Made by a program: the position numbers and the translations under genes
Shown: positions 61,696 to 64,000 of the stretch, one piece after another
Layout of the letters: every line of letters starts with the position of its first letter
Position numbering within the stretch: the first letter of the stretch is position 1
From: Parabacteroides gordonii MS-1 = DSM 23371
Lineage (GTDB): Bacteria; Bacteroidota; Bacteroidia; Bacteroidales; Tannerellaceae
DNA: 64,000 nt
Direction: 5' to 3'
Assembly: GCF_000969825.1 (NCBI RefSeq)
Contig: NZ_KQ033919.1
Coordinates: forward strand, 1,898,173-1,962,172
The notes under the pieces: model-generated
Databases searched by the model: none
What the model was told of the DNA's origin: nothing
What the model saw: the letters and a program-made list of their open reading frames with translations, nothing else

Positions 61696-64000
61696 TTGTC
61701 TTTTATATCTGTAGTATTACGAGATTCTTGCCAGTATTTCCAACCAGACCAACCAACTGCAGCTATCAGCAACAACAGGATCAAAAATGAGCTGTAAGAC
61801 GAGACATAGGCCGCTGTCACATAAGCTTCCGGACGGAACTCAAAAACTATCGTATGCTCTCCTGCCGGAACTAACATTCCCCGTAATATCCAATCTGTAC
61901 GGAAATGAGGAACCTCTTTTCCATCGATCGTAGCTTTCCAACCTGGTTGATAATAGATTTCAGAAAAAACAGCCAGCTGTTCCGAATCGGCTTTAGTCTT
62001 ATAAGTTAAACGATTGGGACGATATTTTTCAAGAACGATCGTAGCCGTAGAGTCTTTATGCGGTGTAAAACCTTCCAGATCTTTTGCGAAGCGTTTATCG
62101 ACAACAGCTGTCTCTAACGGATTGATCACATTTAAAGCCTCTATTTCTGCATCCGCATTATCTACTATCTCAACCTTGTCTACAAACCAGGCATTGCCAA
62201 AAGCATACGGATTACGAATCGGAGCCTGATCCGGATTATAGATAATATAACGCATGTTCAGCATATTCAAAGAAGGCGACGCAGCCAGAACCGACATTAT
62301 ATCATCAACAGATTGTGCCTTTTGTAAAGCTCCGATTATATTCCGGTACTCTCCATCTAACCGATGGTCGATCAACTCCTGATATCTGCGCAATTTAACA
62401 GCATGATATCCTCCAATAGAATGATGGAAATAAGAGACATTTGTATCCTGCCAAGGATTATTCAGACCAAATACACGGAATGACTCATCCATATCTTTAA
62501 ATATTTCTTTATCGGCAACACTTTCTTTGTATGTTTCCTGTGCAGTTTCTTTCACGTAATTACTATCATTCAGGTAACGACGATCCACACTCCACAAATC
62601 AACCAGGATCAGCACAGCCATACCAGCACTCACAAACATAGAAGTCCTGGTTTTATTCTTCGACTTCCAGAACCACACAAGCAATCCGGCTCCCAAAAGA
62701 ATAAAAATCAAAGAACGTAATGCATCAGCAGAAGCCAACGAAGCACGATCCATCAACAAGGCAGTGTAATACCATTCCGGAACCTGATTCTGGAACTGGG
62801 CATCATAAAGCGAATGGAAGTTCAATAATAAGGAAGGCATTAACCAAAGTATCAAACAAATACCACCGGTTATTCCCAACGACCAAAGAAAACTCTTTTT
62901 TAAACGTGCCTCTTCAATCTTTTCTGTCAAAATTTCTCTCAATCCCCAGATACCGACAAGAGGGAACACCAATCCCGGTATTACCAATGCCATCTCCACA
63001 GTACGGAACTTATTATATAAAGGCAAATAGTGGAACATGATATCATTAAAGGCATCAAAATTTCTACCTAAAGCCAGGAACGTCAAAAAGACAGAGCCTC
63101 CTAACAGCCACCACTTCATCTGATTACGGATCACAAACATACCCAGGACAAACAAGAAACAAACCAACGCCCCGAAATAAACCGGCCCGGAAGTAAACGG
63201 CTTATCCCCCCAATAAGTATAAGTTTGTACTTCCTTCCCCACTTGTGCCCCATTCTTCTTAAGTTCTTTGTATAATTCAGAAGAACTATCCAAAGTTCCT
63301 CCGGAGCCACCTCCATATACGTCGGGAACCATAACCGTCAGCAACTCTTTCCAGCCATAACTCCATTGGAAAGCATAGTCTTTATCCAGCCCTGTAGAAG
63401 CTTTCTCTACTTTTCCTGTTTCATCAGCTTTAGGGGTCAGCTCAGAAGCTCCACGGATAGAGTGCTGACCCAAATCCCAGTTTGAATACATATGTTTGGC
63501 GTTGGGTAGCACGGCCAAAATAACACAAGCAGCCATAATCAAAGATGTTTTCATCCACTCTCCGTAGGCCTTTTCTTTAAACATCTTTATCGCATATCCC
63601 AAATAGATGAATAAACAAAGTAGTACTAAATAGTAGGTAATCTGGATGTGTCCGTTATATAAAGAAAACGCAACGCCAAGAAGGAACAACACAGCTCCCC
63701 ACAACCATTTACGTTTGAATAACAGGAACATTCCAGCTAAAGTAACAGGCATATACCCAATCACATAAGCCTTTACTATATGCCCTGCTTCAATGATAAT
63801 AATATTATAAGATGCAAAGGCGAAAGCAATAGCCCCGGCAATTGCTAACCACCAGTTTACCCCCATGATGCACATCAAAAGATAAAAACAAACCAGGCCT
63901 ACAAAAACCATCGCAGCATCTCCATATCCTACTGTTTTCAGCCAACTATCCACTATACTGTAAGAAGGTAACTCCGGAGCCGGATTTCCATATCCGGGAC
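61692..64000 (-). CDS. YfhO family polytopic membrane protein (5' end outside window)
   Basis: The frame is open to the right edge. Within the window it gives about 769 residues, with the N-terminus missing; a GTG at 63953 is internal and not the true start. The YfhO pattern is present: many membrane helices in the first two-thirds (GAIAFAFASYNIIIIEAGHI), a long extracytoplasmic region (LGLNNPWQDTNV-like loops, NMRYIIYNPDQAP), and a C-terminal YQPGWKATIDGKEV followed by a final helix. Family members are GT-C-like proteins that glycosylate envelope polymers such as lipoteichoic acid in Firmicutes. It is coupled to the GT2 gene downstream. Confidence 0.9.
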   Translation of the reverse strand, partial: PGYGNPAPELPSYSIVDSWLKTVGYGDAAMVFVGLVCFYLLMCIMGVNWWLAIAGAIAFAFASYNIIIIEAGHIVKAYVIGYMPVTLAGMFLLFKRKWLWGAVLFLLGVAFSLYNGHIQITYYLVLLCLFIYLGYAIKMFKEKAYGEWMKTSLIMAACVILAVLPNAKHMYSNWDLGQHSIRGASELTPKADETGKVEKASTGLDKDYAFQWSYGWKELLTVMVPDVYGGGSGGTLDSSSELYKELKKNGAQVGKEVQTYTYWGDKPFTSGPVYFGALVCFLFVLGMFVIRNQMKWWLLGGSVFLTFLALGRNFDAFNDIMFHYLPLYNKFRTVEMALVIPGLVFPLVGIWGLREILTEKIEEARLKKSFLWSLGITGGICLILWLMPSLLLNFHSLYDAQFQNQVPEWYYTALLMDRASLASADALRSLIFILLGAGLLVWFWKSKNKTRTSMFVSAGMAVLILVDLWSVDRRYLNDSNYVKETAQETYKESVADKEIFKDMDESFRVFGLNNPWQDTNVSYFHHSIGGYHAVKLRRYQELIDHRLDGEYRNIIGALQKAQSVDDIMSVLAASPSLNMLNMRYIIYNPDQAPIRNPYAFGNAWFVDKVEIVDNADAEIEALNVINPLETAVVDKRFAKDLEGFTPHKDSTATIVLEKYRPNRLTYKTKADSEQLAVFSEIYYQPGWKATIDGKEVPHFRTDWILRGMLVPAGEHTIVFEFRPEAYVTAAYVSSYSSFLILLLLIAAVGWSGWKYWQESRNTTDIKDK

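Overview
The window is chromosomal DNA of a Bacteroidales bacterium, most probably Parabacteroides or a close relative. Support comes from a SusC/SusD pair with an ECF sigma/FecR circuit, C-terminal tails resembling type IX secretion or DUF6383 sorting tails, DUF4251 and DUF4974 domains, and the Bacteroidetes promoter element TAnnTTTG upstream of many genes. No phage, integrase, IS transposase or CRISPR locus is visible. Most of the window is ordinary core genome with a few accessory modules.

Layout. 1-3.3 kb: a cut-off metallo-beta-lactamase-fold hydrolase, a DedA and CNNM/CBS membrane-protein pair, a tandem repeat array and a small membrane protein. 3.3-11.3 kb: an RND efflux operon (adaptor, pump, outer-membrane channel, DUF4251 protein) divergent from an AraC regulator, followed by an ACT-domain protein. 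11.3-12.7 kb: a dispersed palindromic repeat and dinB, whose start codon appears not to be ATG. 12.8-23.4 kb: a polysaccharide utilisation locus with ECF sigma factor, FecR anti-sigma factor, STN-type SusC, SusD, GH20 hexosaminidase and a serine-type sulfatase. It looks like a system that senses and degrades a sulfated, HexNAc-containing glycan. 23.4-31.6 kb: Fic protein, tRNA(CAT), prfB with its programmed frameshift, an acyl-CoA ligase, a PadR/PspC pair, greA-HIT, and a thioredoxin-fold lipoprotein without CXXC. 31.7-41 kb: pnp, class I fumarase, a secreted trypsin-like protease, an abundant-looking OmpA/TPR lipoprotein and a secreted unknown. 41-49.3 kb: two giant surface proteins in one operon. 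49.4-57.7 kb: typA, rpsO, an XRE-cupin/acyl-CoA synthetase pair, a metzincin lipoprotein and ahcY. 57.9-64 kb: a complete four-gene GDP-D-glycero-D-manno-heptose operon, convergent with a glycosyltransferase/YfhO operon that runs off the end.

The most unusual signal is not a gene. Four intergenic places (2668-2759, 34074-34161, 41060-41147, 57749-57840) each hold a short tandem array of four clear units with an exact 22- or 23-bp period. In all four arrays most units are built around a palindromic core, but the arrays share no sequence: one is AT-rich, one carries GGGG/CCCC arms, one carries CGATCG. Same architecture, copy number and period with unrelated sequence suggests a common generating process or a structural role, and this is my main candidate for something undescribed. 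Other points worth checking are the apparent ACG start of dinB, a perfect 16-bp palindrome abutting the prfB frameshift signal, and a PadR operator overlapping its own promoter.

All calls come from reading the sequence. No database search, alignment or folding program was run.
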